From Periplaneta americana (lineage: Eukaryota; Arthropoda; Insecta; Blattodea; Blattidae): DNA of 64,000 nt. The translations under genes and the position numbers were made by a program. The stretch spans positions 993,714 through 1,057,713 of the forward strand of contig NW_027185566.1 of assembly GCF_040183065.1 (NCBI RefSeq), written 5' to 3'. Shown here one piece after another: positions 33,112 through 42,737 of this stretch (its first letter is position 1; every line of letters starts with the position of its first letter). A model generated the notes under the pieces. The model did no database searches. It was not told the DNA's origin and saw nothing but the letters and a program-made list of their open reading frames with translations.

Positions 33112-33861
33112 ATGAAAAATTTAATTTTATTTTTCTCCCTATGGGTGTGGGGGACTTCGGGCTTCCCTTTAACATTGGAATTGTATGACGAAATTGGGTC
33201 CAATGATAGTATTATTAATTTGGATAGGATTGGAAAACTCATTCAAGATAAAACAGACCCTGTTTATCTGAATTTAAAACATCTTGCGGTTATTTCTTTG
33301 CCCAAAAAGCCTAAATACCTCAGTTCTAAACAAATATTTAGCATTTTAAAAAAGAGATATAGTATAGAACCCAATATTGTGGGGCAAGGTGTAAAAATTT
33401 ATCCTCTTTATACGGTCATCTTAGATCAAGAAATTGCCGAAAAGATAAAATCCAAAATCTACGATATTTATCCTGATTTACCAGAAAATTCTATTGAGAT
33501 CATGTATATGAAAATCCCTAAATTTCCAAAAGTCCCAGCAGGAGATTTAGAATATAAAATTCTTGTTCCAGCAGGAAAAATAGATGTTACTAAATATGCT
33601 CGGCTTCAGGTAAAACAGGGTAAAACAGAGTTAATTAATATGAGCATTCCTATTAAGATTGTTTTTCGTGTTCCGATGTGGGTTAGTAAAAAAAGTCTAA
33701 AAAAAGGGAGTGTTTTAAAAAGGGAAGATTTTTTCAAAAAATTCCATTCTATTCTAAAATATCCAAAAAACCTGAATGATGCTTTTACAGAGTTCTTTGG
33801 AAAAAGAACTGCAAAAAGTTTAAAATCTGGCGAAACTTTAAATTACAAGTATCTTTTTTAG
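33112..33861 (+). CDS. flgA: FlgA-like flagellar P-ring assembly chaperone
   Basis: A 249-residue protein with signal peptide (residues 1-17, ending TSG). The C-terminal half carries a SAF-like domain: VFRVPMWVSKKSLKKGSVLK, then a region ending RTAKSLKSGETLNYKYLF, which resembles the FlgA pattern of a gated repeat and a closing GE.L. The N-terminal half is divergent. Assignment rests on that domain plus direct adjacency to flgG. The mreB operon starts 49 bases later. Confidence 0.75.
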   Translation: MKNLILFFSLWVWGTSGFPLTLELYDEIGSNDSIINLDRIGKLIQDKTDPVYLNLKHLAVISLPKKPKYLSSKQIFSILKKRYSIEPNIVGQGVKIYPLYTVILDQEIAEKIKSKIYDIYPDLPENSIEIMYMKIPKFPKVPAGDLEYKILVPAGKIDVTKYARLQVKQGKTELINMSIPIKIVFRVPMWVSKKSLKKGSVLKREDFFKKFHSILKYPKNLNDAFTEFFGKRTAKSLKSGETLNYKYLF

Positions 33862-33910
33862 AAAAAGATGATTATATTTGTAGACAGAATATCTATTAAG
33901 GATGACTTTT

Positions 33911-34927
33911 ATGATACAGAACCTATTTCAAGGAGCTTCTTTAGGAATAGACTTAGGAACAGCAAACACTCTCGTATATGTTAAAGGAGAAGGAGTCGTT
34001 TTATCTGAACCATCTGTTGTTGCTGTAGATGCATATACCAGAGAAGTCTTGGCTATTGGTGAAGAAGCTAAACTCATGTTAGGTAGAACCCCGAGTAATA
34101 TTATTGCTGTAAGACCATTAAGAGATGGGGTTATTGCAGATTTTGAGGTTGTTGAAAAAATGGTTCGTTACTTTATACGAAAAGTTCTTCCTTACCGTTG
34201 GGTCAAACCCAATGTTGTAGTGGGTGTTCCGGCTGGAATTACAGAGGTGGAAAAAAGAGCTGTAAGAGAATCCGCACAACATGCAGGAATCAGGAGTGTT
34301 TATCTGATTGAAGAATCTTTGGCTGCCGCTATTGGTGCTGGAATGCCTATTCATGAACCCTGTGGTAATATGGTTGTAGATATTGGTGGTGGAACAACGG
34401 AAATTTCTGTGATTTCTTTAGGTAGTATGGTACGTAATACCACCATTAGAATTGGTGGAGATAGGTTTGATGAGTCCATTATTCAACATTTAAGAAAAAA
34501 TCACAATATTATTATTGGTGATAGAACTGCCGAGGAGATTAAGCTATCCATTGGTAACGCTTTTCCTATTTTGGACGAAAATTCAAAAATTATGGACGTA
34601 AAAGGTCGAGATGCTATGTCGGGGCTTCCTAAAACTATTTCTCTTTCACCTGCTGCTGTGAGAGAAGGACTAGCAGATCAAATGACAGCCATAAAAGAAG
34701 CTATTATTAAAACGCTGGAAGAAACTCCCCCAGAATTATCTGCCGATATTATCGAAAGAGGAATTTTACTCGCTGGTGGAGGGGCTTTACTCAAAGGTCT
34801 ACCAGATTTTTTAAGAAAAGAAACCAATGTCCCTGTTTTTGTTGCAGATAACCCTTTGACATGTGTTGTTTTAGGTGCGGGGCTATATTTAGAAGAACTG
34901 GAGAAAGCAAAAAAAAGGAAGTTATAA
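33911..34927 (+). CDS. mreB: Rod-shape actin homolog
   Basis: Actin-like ATPase that organises lateral wall synthesis under the inner membrane. The 338-residue product starts [20 protein letters not shown], with phosphate-1 loop [12 protein letters not shown] and phosphate-2 [28 protein letters not shown] is near the C-terminus. The ATG at 33911 has AAGG 9 bases upstream; an ATG three codons earlier abuts the AAGG. It leads the mreB-mreC-mreD-mrdA-rodA operon. Confidence 0.96.
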   Translation: MIQNLFQGASLGIDLGTANTLVYVKGEGVVLSEPSVVAVDAYTREVLAIGEEAKLMLGRTPSNIIAVRPLRDGVIADFEVVEKMVRYFIRKVLPYRWVKPNVVVGVPAGITEVEKRAVRESAQHAGIRSVYLIEESLAAAIGAGMPIHEPCGNMVVDIGGGTTEISVISLGSMVRNTTIRIGGDRFDESIIQHLRKNHNIIIGDRTAEEIKLSIGNAFPILDENSKIMDVKGRDAMSGLPKTISLSPAAVREGLADQMTAIKEAIIKTLEETPPELSADIIERGILLAGGGALLKGLPDFLRKETNVPVFVADNPLTCVVLGAGLYLEELEKAKKRKL

Positions 34928-34930
34928 ACG

Positions 34931-35773
34931 ATGGCTTCAACGAGCTCTTCAGGAAAAAGGACTGTATTAACTTATATTGGTCTCTCTTTTTTATGTTTAC
35001 TTTTTATCATTTCTTCTGAGAATAAGGTCGTCTTATTTCTTAAAGATGTAGAAAACACTCTATTTTATCCTTTCCGTCTAGTGGTCAGAGGGATACAGCA
35101 AGAGCTGGTGGCTTTTAAGAGTATCTTTGTTGGAAAAAATGATGTAAAAATAGAATTGGAAAAACTAAAAGTAGAGTTAGAAAATTATAAACGACAAATT
35201 GTCAACTTAAATGTAACTCAAGAAGAAAATGATAAACTACGGGATTTGTTAGGTTTAAAAAAAGATTTAGAGTACGATTCTATCATTTCTAGTGTTATTG
35301 GTAGAGACTTTTCTTATGCCTATTCTTACATTACTATTAACAAAGGTCGTATGGATGGAATTGTAGATCATCTTCCAGTAGTTGCTTTTGTCAATGGAGT
35401 TAAGTCTGTTGTGGGTATTGTAAGTGAGGCAACTTTGTTAACTAGTAAAGTGAGGACGCTCAAAAGTGATTTATCCAGTATGGGAGTGTACCTTCCTCGT
35501 ACGGATGTTCATTCTGTGGTAGAAGGTTTAGGGGGGACGAGTCAAGAAATACAACTTCTTTATATTGATAAAGATGTTCCTATTGAAAGGGGGGACATGC
35601 TTTATACATCTGTAGAGAGCCGTTTATTTCCTCCTAATTTTCTTGTAGGAACAATTAGCAATGTGGATAGTACAAAAAAAACTTCTACTAGTTATAGAGT
35701 GTATGTTTCTCCAGCAGTAAAATTCCATCAGCTATCGGAAGTTTTTGTTCTTAAGCCAAAGCAGGATCAATAG
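34931..35773 (+). CDS. mreC: Rod-shape protein MreC
   Basis: Periplasmic scaffold linking MreB to the wall synthases. The 280-residue protein has a transmembrane helix near residues 14-31, a coiled coil (about 65-105: ELEKLKVELENYKRQIVNLN) and the beta-barrel region containing VNGVKSVVGIVSEATLLTSKV and VERGD-like sequence. It begins 3 bases after mreB. Confidence 0.93.
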   Translation: MASTSSSGKRTVLTYIGLSFLCLLFIISSENKVVLFLKDVENTLFYPFRLVVRGIQQELVAFKSIFVGKNDVKIELEKLKVELENYKRQIVNLNVTQEENDKLRDLLGLKKDLEYDSIISSVIGRDFSYAYSYITINKGRMDGIVDHLPVVAFVNGVKSVVGIVSEATLLTSKVRTLKSDLSSMGVYLPRTDVHSVVEGLGGTSQEIQLLYIDKDVPIERGDMLYTSVESRLFPPNFLVGTISNVDSTKKTSTSYRVYVSPAVKFHQLSEVFVLKPKQDQ

Positions 35774-35782
35774 AGAGGAAAG

Positions 35783-36274
35783 ATGTCTAGAATATTTTGG
35801 TATTATTTTTTTGTTGGGTTTGTGCTTCTTATTTTTTCTTTAGAGACCACACCTCTTATTAGTATTTACGGTCAAGTACCCGATTTAATCCTAGTGTTTC
35901 TTGTTTTTCTTGCTCAAAAAAAAGGGCCTACAAAAGGGCTGATATTAGGATTTTTTCTGGGTTTGTTCATTGATTTTTTTTCTGGTCAGCTTTTGGGGGC
36001 ACAGGCATTTGTTAAAATGACTATTGGATTACTCACGGGGATTATTGGGGGACGTTTGATTGTTTACAGTTTTCAGACAGAAATTTTGATTGTTTTTTTG
36101 TCCAGTATTTTCCAATCGCTCCTTTTTTATTTAGTGCTTCTTATTTTTTCACAGGTTTCTGCTAAAGTTTATTTTAGTGGTATCTGGATTAACATTGTTT
36201 ACACAACTATCTTATCTCCTCTTATTATTTTATTGTTAAATTTTATTGATAGAAAAAGCCTTGAGAGATTTTGA
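35783..36274 (+). CDS. mreD: Rod-shape protein MreD
   Basis: A 163-residue polytopic protein with about five helices, matching the MreD size and its PDLILVFLVFLAQKKGPTKG and GFFLGLFIDFFSGQLLGAQA motifs. It helps MreC and RodA/PBP2 in lateral wall elongation. The ATG is 9 bases after mreC; its stop is 2 bases before the mrdA ATG. Confidence 0.92.
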   Translation: MSRIFWYYFFVGFVLLIFSLETTPLISIYGQVPDLILVFLVFLAQKKGPTKGLILGFFLGLFIDFFSGQLLGAQAFVKMTIGLLTGIIGGRLIVYSFQTEILIVFLSSIFQSLLFYLVLLIFSQVSAKVYFSGIWINIVYTTILSPLIILLLNFIDRKSLERF

Positions 36275-36276
36275 AT

Positions 36277-38142
36277 ATGTCCTTTTTGACAAATAAAAAA
36301 AGCAAAGGTCGGTTTAGCGGACTTCACCGTGTTTCCATTATATTGTATTTTTTTTATTTTGCGGTGGGAGTGATTGTTTTAAGATTTTTCGATTTGCAAA
36401 TTCTTCGTGGGGAAGAATTTTATCAAAAATCTTTAGGAAATACTGAAAGAGAGTTCCGCTTATTTGCTCCTAGAGGGCTAATATTTGATAGATATGGGAG
36501 AATTTTAGCTAAGAACAAAACGGCTTTCAGTCTTTCTTTAGTAGGGGGGTATGTTCCCAAAAAAAAGGTTCTTCGAGCAGAACTTTTTAAAAAGATAGCT
36601 CAAGTGACGGGGTTAGAAGAAAAATTTTTAGAGAAAAAATATTTAGAAAATCGTCGAAATTATAGGTCGGTACTGATTAAAGAATCTCTTTCTAGACAAG
36701 AACTGATCTATCTCAACGAGTTCAAAATAAATTATCCATTTTTAACAATTTCAGAATATTCTGGGCGAAACTACCCTTATGCGGAGGCATTAGCACCTGT
36801 TTTGGGTTATATTGGAGCTATTAGCCAGAAAGAATATACCCAATTGAAGAAAAATAATTACACTCAAGAAAGTATGATTGGTAAATCTGGTTTGGAAAAA
36901 GAGTACGACTCTCTTCTGAAAGGGCAAGACGGTAAAATGGTTAGAGTTGTAAACTCGTTAGGACAAGTAGTACAAAACCTTCCAGAAAAAAATATTTCGT
37001 CAATATCGGGTAAAAATCTTATCTTAAGTATAGATGCTGAATTACAGGATATTTTGTACCATGCTTTTAAAGGTAGAAAAGGGGCGGTTATTGTCACTAA
37101 GGTCGATACGGGCGAAGTTTTATCATTGGTAAGTGCCCCTAGTTATGATGCGAATACATTTATTAATACTAACTACAAAAATGAAGTATTCACAAAATTG
37201 CAAAAAGATCCAACAAAACCTTTTCTTAACAGAGCTATACAAGGACAATATGCTCCAGGTTCTGTTTTCAAAATTGTTGTTGCCTTGTCCGCTCTAGAAG
37301 ATGGTAAATTAGACCCCGAAAAGGTAGAAGATACCCATTTAGGATATTTTAGATTAGGAAAACAAATTTTTAGGGATCACGGAGTTAAGCCTTTTGCCGA
37401 TTTAGCTACTGCTCTAGAAAAATCTAATAATGTGTATTTTTACAAACTAGCATATAACTTAGGGTATTCTTCTATTTTGGAGTATTCTACGCTTTTAGGG
37501 TTAAGAGATAAAACGCATATTGATTTACCCAATGAAATTTCTAACTTTACCCCTACAGCAGAATGGAAAGAGCGAAGATTTAAAGAAATTTGGGTAGAGG
37601 GAGATACTGTTAATATTTCCATTGGACAAGGATTTCTGTTACTAACTCCATTAGGTATCCATAACATTATTTCTACCATTGCTGCAGACAAAGTACTAGA
37701 ACCTCGACTTGTTTGGGAGGTGAGAAATCCTTATACGGGTGCTGTGGAACAGAAATTTTCTCCAACTTTCAATACACAGTTTAAACCTAAAAAAGAAAAT
37801 TTAGAATTTATAAGAGAGGGCTTAAAGAGAGTTCCTTACAGTGGAACGGGGATTTATCATAAATATTTGTCTAAAGTAAACATAGCTGGTAAAACAGGAA
37901 CATCCCAAAATTCTACTGGAAAGGATCATGCACTTTTCACATCTTATGGTCCAGTAGATGCTCCTATAGACAAACAATATGCTGTTACTGTTATTGTGGA
38001 GTCGGGAGGGTACGGAGCAGGGGTAGTTCCTATTAGTTCTACAGTTTATAACTATCTGACGGGTGCTCAAACCAAAGAACAAGCTATGGCTATGCTCAAT
38101 AGAATTTTGCCTGCTTTAAGACATGTAAAAGAAGAGGATTAA
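36277..38142 (+). CDS. mrdA: Penicillin-binding protein 2 (elongasome transpeptidase)
   Basis: Class B PBP that cross-links peptidoglycan with RodA during elongation. From the ATG at 36277 it has 621 residues: a membrane anchor (about 20-40), a pedestal domain with RGLIFDRYGRILAKN, then a transpeptidase domain with APGSVFK (Ser329/Lys332), SNN (383-385) and KTGT (539-542). A TTG two codons upstream is in frame but overlaps the mreD stop. Classic mre operon context. Confidence 0.95.
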   Translation: MSFLTNKKSKGRFSGLHRVSIILYFFYFAVGVIVLRFFDLQILRGEEFYQKSLGNTEREFRLFAPRGLIFDRYGRILAKNKTAFSLSLVGGYVPKKKVLRAELFKKIAQVTGLEEKFLEKKYLENRRNYRSVLIKESLSRQELIYLNEFKINYPFLTISEYSGRNYPYAEALAPVLGYIGAISQKEYTQLKKNNYTQESMIGKSGLEKEYDSLLKGQDGKMVRVVNSLGQVVQNLPEKNISSISGKNLILSIDAELQDILYHAFKGRKGAVIVTKVDTGEVLSLVSAPSYDANTFINTNYKNEVFTKLQKDPTKPFLNRAIQGQYAPGSVFKIVVALSALEDGKLDPEKVEDTHLGYFRLGKQIFRDHGVKPFADLATALEKSNNVYFYKLAYNLGYSSILEYSTLLGLRDKTHIDLPNEISNFTPTAEWKERRFKEIWVEGDTVNISIGQGFLLLTPLGIHNIISTIAADKVLEPRLVWEVRNPYTGAVEQKFSPTFNTQFKPKKENLEFIREGLKRVPYSGTGIYHKYLSKVNIAGKTGTSQNSTGKDHALFTSYGPVDAPIDKQYAVTVIVESGGYGAGVVPISSTVYNYLTGAQTKEQAMAMLNRILPALRHVKEED

Positions 38143-38143
38143 T

Positions 38144-39475
38144 ATGTTAAGAATATTGAAATTTGAAAAAAGTATTTTTTTTAATAAACTATTTTTCATT
38201 GCCCTTACACTCAGTTTCCTAGGAGTTATTTTTATTTATAGTGCTGAAGATTCACAACATCATAAACATCTTCTTTATTTGAAACAGTTTTTTAGTTTAC
38301 TGATTGGGATCTTTTTTTATTTTCTTTTGAGTAAGTTGGACTACCACAGTTATACTGGGTTGAGTCTTTTTATCTACTTGGGAGGAATTTTTTTACTTCT
38401 TTTAGTTCTTATTTTTGGTATTAGAGTTAATGGAGCTAAGAGTTGGATTAATCTAGGGTTTTTTAATGGACAGTTATCGGAATTTGCTAAATTGACTTAT
38501 ATTATTGCTTTTGCCAATTTTATTAATCATTATCAAGATCGTATTAATACAAATCGTTTTTTTCTTTTATCTTTAGTATTATTGGCTCCCTTTTTAATTT
38601 TATTAATGATTGAACCAGATTTTGGAACAGGAGTTATTTTTCTTTGTATTTTTTTGATAATGTTTTTTGCTGGAGGGGGAAATACCAATATTTTGCTATT
38701 TTTTGTTCCTATTTTTTTACTTTCAATTTTTATTCCATTGAGTGGTTTTTTAATTCGTGAATTTTTACCTAAAAATAGCTTTTGGATGCTTTTTAGCTTG
38801 AGTATAACTCAAATGCTGGTAATAGGGCTGATACTCGCTTTGATAACTTTTATTTTATTTTTGTTGTACTATTTTTTCAGCAAGTTTCCTATATTGATTT
38901 TGGCAATTTGTACGCTTATTATTTGTACAGGTTTTTTTGGCGGAGCTATTTTTAAATCTTTTCTCAAAGAATACCATTATGAACGGATGTTGGTTACTCT
39001 AAAGCCAGATTTAGATCCTGCGAGAAAAGGATATAATTTAAACCAGTCTTTAATTTCTATAGGAGGAGGTCGCTTGTTTGGGTATGGACTTACTCAAGGA
39101 CCACAGAATCGAGGGAATTTTCTTCCTGCTAACCATACAGATTTTATTCTCTCTGTTATTGCAGAAGAATGGGGATTTTTTGGAGTGATACTCGTTATTA
39201 TCTTGAATGTTTTGTTGATATACAATATTTTAAAAATTGCTAATGAAACGAGAGATTTTTTAGGCTTTTTAATTATTATTGGAATTGCTGGAAGTTTTAT
39301 AGCACATTTTCTTATTAATGTTCTTTCCGTTATAGGCATTCTACCCATCATAGGGAACCCCCTTCCCTTTTTAAGTTATGGGGGGTCTTATTTAGTTGCT
39401 TGTTTTATGGGGCTAGGCATTGTTAATAATATCAGTTCTACTCGCTATCGATTTCAGAGTAAGTTGATCAACTAG
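38144..39475 (+). CDS. rodA: Peptidoglycan glycosyltransferase RodA (SEDS)
   Basis: Polymerises lipid II with PBP2. The 443-residue protein has about ten helices and SEDS motifs: INGAKSW-like RVNGAKSWINLG, EPDFGTGVIFL, the conserved FLPANHTDFILSVIAEEWGF and the C-terminal GILPIIGNPLPFLSYGGS. It is longer than the usual 370-400, because of an extra hydrophobic stretch in the middle. It starts 1 base after the mrdA stop and ends 2 bases from convergent secF. Confidence 0.94.
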   Translation: MLRILKFEKSIFFNKLFFIALTLSFLGVIFIYSAEDSQHHKHLLYLKQFFSLLIGIFFYFLLSKLDYHSYTGLSLFIYLGGIFLLLLVLIFGIRVNGAKSWINLGFFNGQLSEFAKLTYIIAFANFINHYQDRINTNRFFLLSLVLLAPFLILLMIEPDFGTGVIFLCIFLIMFFAGGGNTNILLFFVPIFLLSIFIPLSGFLIREFLPKNSFWMLFSLSITQMLVIGLILALITFILFLLYYFFSKFPILILAICTLIICTGFFGGAIFKSFLKEYHYERMLVTLKPDLDPARKGYNLNQSLISIGGGRLFGYGLTQGPQNRGNFLPANHTDFILSVIAEEWGFFGVILVIILNVLLIYNILKIANETRDFLGFLIIIGIAGSFIAHFLINVLSVIGILPIIGNPLPFLSYGGSYLVACFMGLGIVNNISSTRYRFQSKLIN

Positions 39476-39477
39476 CA

Positions 39478-40401
39478 CTAAGCCTTACCTTTTTTAAGAT
39501 CTTGTTTATGCCAAAGGTACAGTACAGGAGGTGCTACCAAGTTGGAAGATACCGTCCCGATGAATATTCCTAGTGTTAAAACCAGTGCCATAGGTTTGAG
39601 CTCTGCTCCACCGACAAAGTACAATATGAGCAAAACAAAAAGAGTGGTTCCAGCAGTTAAAAATGTTCTTGTTAAAGATTTTCCAATGCTTCTATTGACC
39701 AATGAATAATATTCTGCTAGAGGAATAAAATCTCTATCCAGTATTTTTTTCTCATTTCTCATTCTGTCAAAAATTACAATAGTATCATTCAGTGAATAAC
39801 CCACAATGGTGAGTATTGCCGCCAAAATAGGTATGGTAAAGGTGATGTCAATAAAGCTAATAAAGCACAGAACAATAATAATATCGTGTAAAAGAGATAT
39901 GACTGCGGCTACACCAAATCGAAAATCAAATCGAAAGGCAATATAAACTAAAATTAAGATGAGGGTAATGAGAGTAGAAGAAATAGCTATTTTTCTGAAC
40001 TGTTCGCCTATTTTAGATCCTACAAAATTCTCTGAGACGATTTGCCATTGGTTTGGGTAGTTTTTTTCAAAAGTTATTTTTATATCTTGCAATTGTTCCT
40101 TAGTTTGAGATGCATAGTAGATAAAAAATTCTTTTTTGTCCACATTATTAATTTCTGTAATATTAGGACTGATAGAGAGAGCATGCATCAGTACTTCTAA
40201 TTTATCTCGACTAATATCTGTATTTTTGTCAAACACTACTCTAATCTGGTTTCCACCAGCAAAGTCTACTCCCCAAGAAAATCCTCTAGTAGAGAGTAGA
40301 ACAATACTAATAACAATTAGTACAACGGAAAGCCATAAAGTGTATTTTGCAATTTTGATAAAATCGATCCAATGAGCGGTATGCTCACTATTTTTCGCCA
40401 T
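39478..40401 (-). CDS. secF: Protein translocase subunit SecF
   Basis: Part of the SecDF complex that uses the proton-motive force to pull exported proteins. The 307-residue protein has six helices and the SecF signature GVDFAGGNQIRV at about residues 44-55. Further motifs are LVYIAFRFDFRFGVAAVISL, GYSLNDTIVIFDRMRNE and SLTRTFLTAGTT. Its start overlaps the end of secD by 14 bases; separate secD and secF are the common arrangement. Confidence 0.95.
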   Translation of the reverse strand: MAKNSEHTAHWIDFIKIAKYTLWLSVVLIVISIVLLSTRGFSWGVDFAGGNQIRVVFDKNTDISRDKLEVLMHALSISPNITEINNVDKKEFFIYYASQTKEQLQDIKITFEKNYPNQWQIVSENFVGSKIGEQFRKIAISSTLITLILILVYIAFRFDFRFGVAAVISLLHDIIIVLCFISFIDITFTIPILAAILTIVGYSLNDTIVIFDRMRNEKKILDRDFIPLAEYYSLVNRSIGKSLTRTFLTAGTTLFVLLILYFVGGAELKPMALVLTLGIFIGTVSSNLVAPPVLYLWHKQDLKKGKA

Positions 40402-42289
40402 AAAAACGACTCCAAAAAATATTTTTAATTTTAAACTGATTTATAACAAGATCATAAAAAACACGGGTACAAAAAATGGCTGTAAATAAATTAATAACGA
40501 GTCCAATCATTAACGTTACCCCAAATCCTCTGATAGGACCGTCTCCAATAGATCCTAAAATAAGCCCTGGAATAAAAGTAGTTGTATTGGAATCTAAAAT
40601 AGTAGTAAATGCGGCTTGATAACCCGAAACTAGAGCTGCAGGTAAACTAAAGCCATTTTTTAAATCTTCTTTGATCCTTTCATGAATAATAATATTGGCA
40701 TCTACCGACATTCCTATAGTTAAAACAATGGCGGCTAGTCCTGGTAGAGTTAATGTCGCTCCCATTTGTGCCATAACTGCCAAGATCATAACAATATTAA
40801 AAAGCTGAGCTAGATTATTACTCAGTCCTCCCCATACGCCATAATAAATAAACATAAATATCATAACAACGCACAAGGCCATTATAGCTGCATGAATTGC
40901 TTTGGTAATTTCTTCTTGACCTAAAGATGGACCAATAATCCGCTCTTCTTCAATTTTTAAAGGTACGGGCAGAGAACCAGAACGCAAAATGGTGGAAAGT
41001 AAATTGGCTTCCTTGAGGGTAAAGCTTCCTGAAATGGATCCAGATCCACCTAAAATAGCTTCTCGAATAGAAGGAGCACTTTGGATTCTACCGTCTAAAA
41101 CAATAGCCAAGCGTTTACCCACATTATTTTGAGTCAGTTCTCCAAATATATCCGCTCCTCTGGAATCTAACCGAAAAGAGATAGTTCTTTGTCCCATTTG
41201 GTTAGTTTCTACCTGAGCATTTGCAATATGATCCCCCGTGAGCTCTACTGTATTTAATACACTTAAATATCCTTCATCAACGGACTGTCCAAATTTATCA
41301 GTTCCTTGCACGGGCAAAAATTTAGAAATTTTCGACGACTGGTGCTTAATATATTCAGGGTCAATAACAAAGCCAGAATAAGAGCGTTTATCCAGTGGAA
41401 TAGTATCCATAAGTGCTTCATCTACAATCTGGAAAGAAAGAACTCCTACGCGGGTAAAAATTTCTTTTGCGGATTCTGTGTCTTTTTCTCCGGCTAATTC
41501 AACCACAATAGTGTCATTAGGACCTTTAAGAATAATAGGCTCTGCTACACCAAATTGATCCACCCGATTTCTAATCTTCATTAAGGCTTGGTCTATACCT
41601 TGCTCTTTTTGCATTTTGAGTTTTTCTTGTTTTTCGTTGTTGAGTTCATTGATTTTTGACTGGATCTGGTTTTCTAGGTCTTTACCTGACAATTTAGGAT
41701 CCTTTGACAAAAGAGCAGTACGAATAGAATTTCTATCTAAAAGCGGTTTGTATTGTTCTTCTAGGAGCTGTATCATTTTTTCTTGATCAACAGCTAAAGA
41801 AAAATGAACACCCCCAGCGATATCTAAACCAAGCTTAATCACTTTATTTTTTATGGCTTGATTATCCTTTATTAGGGCAAATTCTTGTAGGTTTTTCTGT
41901 AGATTTTTATAGGATTTTTCTAGTAGGTTAAAATTACTATAATCTGGGTTTAACTTTTCTGAAATCAGTGTCTTGAGTTGATTATATTCTAAATTCACAA
42001 TATAGGTATTGTTATCGGGAGCAAGATCTAGAGCAAATTCTCCATCTTTTTGCTTTTTGACACTAGTGGCAACTTTGTATGTACCTTCTTCACCCATAGC
42101 TTGTCTCACAATTTGAGCATCCATTTCAATACTTTGAGTTAATTTTTGAAATTCTTTACGACTAGTATTGGCGAGTGCCTTCTGTTCATCCGTTAATCTA
42201 AAATACCAGTTATAGGTAGGAGCTAGGGCATCTAAGCTGACCCACAACACTCCCAGTATTACTAAAAACCTAACAATAATAGAAGACAT
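40388..42289 (-). CDS. secD: Protein translocase subunit SecD
   Basis: Partner of SecF at the Sec translocon. The 633-residue protein has an N-terminal helix, a large periplasmic region starting with LGLDIAGGVHFSLAVD, two further periplasmic domains, and the C-terminal membrane block with VLTIGMSVDANIIIHERIKED and GDGPIRGFGVTLMIGL. The start of the domain contains about 70 extra residues before the GLDIAGG motif. It lies 9 bases after yajC. Confidence 0.95.
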   Translation of the reverse strand: MSSIIVRFLVILGVLWVSLDALAPTYNWYFRLTDEQKALANTSRKEFQKLTQSIEMDAQIVRQAMGEEGTYKVATSVKKQKDGEFALDLAPDNNTYIVNLEYNQLKTLISEKLNPDYSNFNLLEKSYKNLQKNLQEFALIKDNQAIKNKVIKLGLDIAGGVHFSLAVDQEKMIQLLEEQYKPLLDRNSIRTALLSKDPKLSGKDLENQIQSKINELNNEKQEKLKMQKEQGIDQALMKIRNRVDQFGVAEPIILKGPNDTIVVELAGEKDTESAKEIFTRVGVLSFQIVDEALMDTIPLDKRSYSGFVIDPEYIKHQSSKISKFLPVQGTDKFGQSVDEGYLSVLNTVELTGDHIANAQVETNQMGQRTISFRLDSRGADIFGELTQNNVGKRLAIVLDGRIQSAPSIREAILGGSGSISGSFTLKEANLLSTILRSGSLPVPLKIEEERIIGPSLGQEEITKAIHAAIMALCVVMIFMFIYYGVWGGLSNNLAQLFNIVMILAVMAQMGATLTLPGLAAIVLTIGMSVDANIIIHERIKEDLKNGFSLPAALVSGYQAAFTTILDSNTTTFIPGLILGSIGDGPIRGFGVTLMIGLVINLFTAIFCTRVFYDLVINQFKIKNIFWSRFYGEK

Positions 42290-42298
42290 AACCCTACC

Positions 42299-42667
42299 TT
42301 ATCGAATAATATGACTAATAGCAGCCTTAACCACTTCGATTTCTGTTCCCTTAGATTTGATTGTTACAGCGTCATCTTTTACGCTTACAACATTACCTTT
42401 GATTCCACCAATAGTGACTATTTTATCCCCTTCGGATAAAGATGCAAGTTTTTCTTTTCTTTGTTTTTCTCTTTTTTGATTGGGTCTAATCATTAAAAAA
42501 TAAAGTACTGCAAAAAGCAGAACCATAAATCCTATACTTCCCCAAGCGGATTGTTTTGGTTGTGTGGCTGTTTGAGCTTCACTAACAGAAGCAGGTGCTG
42601 TAGTTTGAGTTGTGGTGGTTTGTGCTGGTGTTGTTGCGGCGGTAGCCTGAAATAAAAAAGTATTCAT
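42299..42667 (-). CDS. yajC: Sec translocon accessory protein YajC
   Basis: A 122-residue protein with one helix (about 45-62: GSIGFMVLLFAVLYFLMIRPNQ) followed by the typical small domain with GDKIVTIGGIKGNVVSVKDDAVTIK. The first 40 residues are Ala/Thr/Gln-rich low complexity, unusual but seen in some relatives. It leads yajC-secD-secF. Confidence 0.92.
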   Translation of the reverse strand: MNTFLFQATAATTPAQTTTTQTTAPASVSEAQTATQPKQSAWGSIGFMVLLFAVLYFLMIRPNQKREKQRKEKLASLSEGDKIVTIGGIKGNVVSVKDDAVTIKSKGTEIEVVKAAISHIIR

Positions 42668-42737
42668 AATGACCTCATCATAACATAATAATGCTATTAA
42701 AGATAATCAAATAAGTAAAAATAAAGTAGAATTTTGT

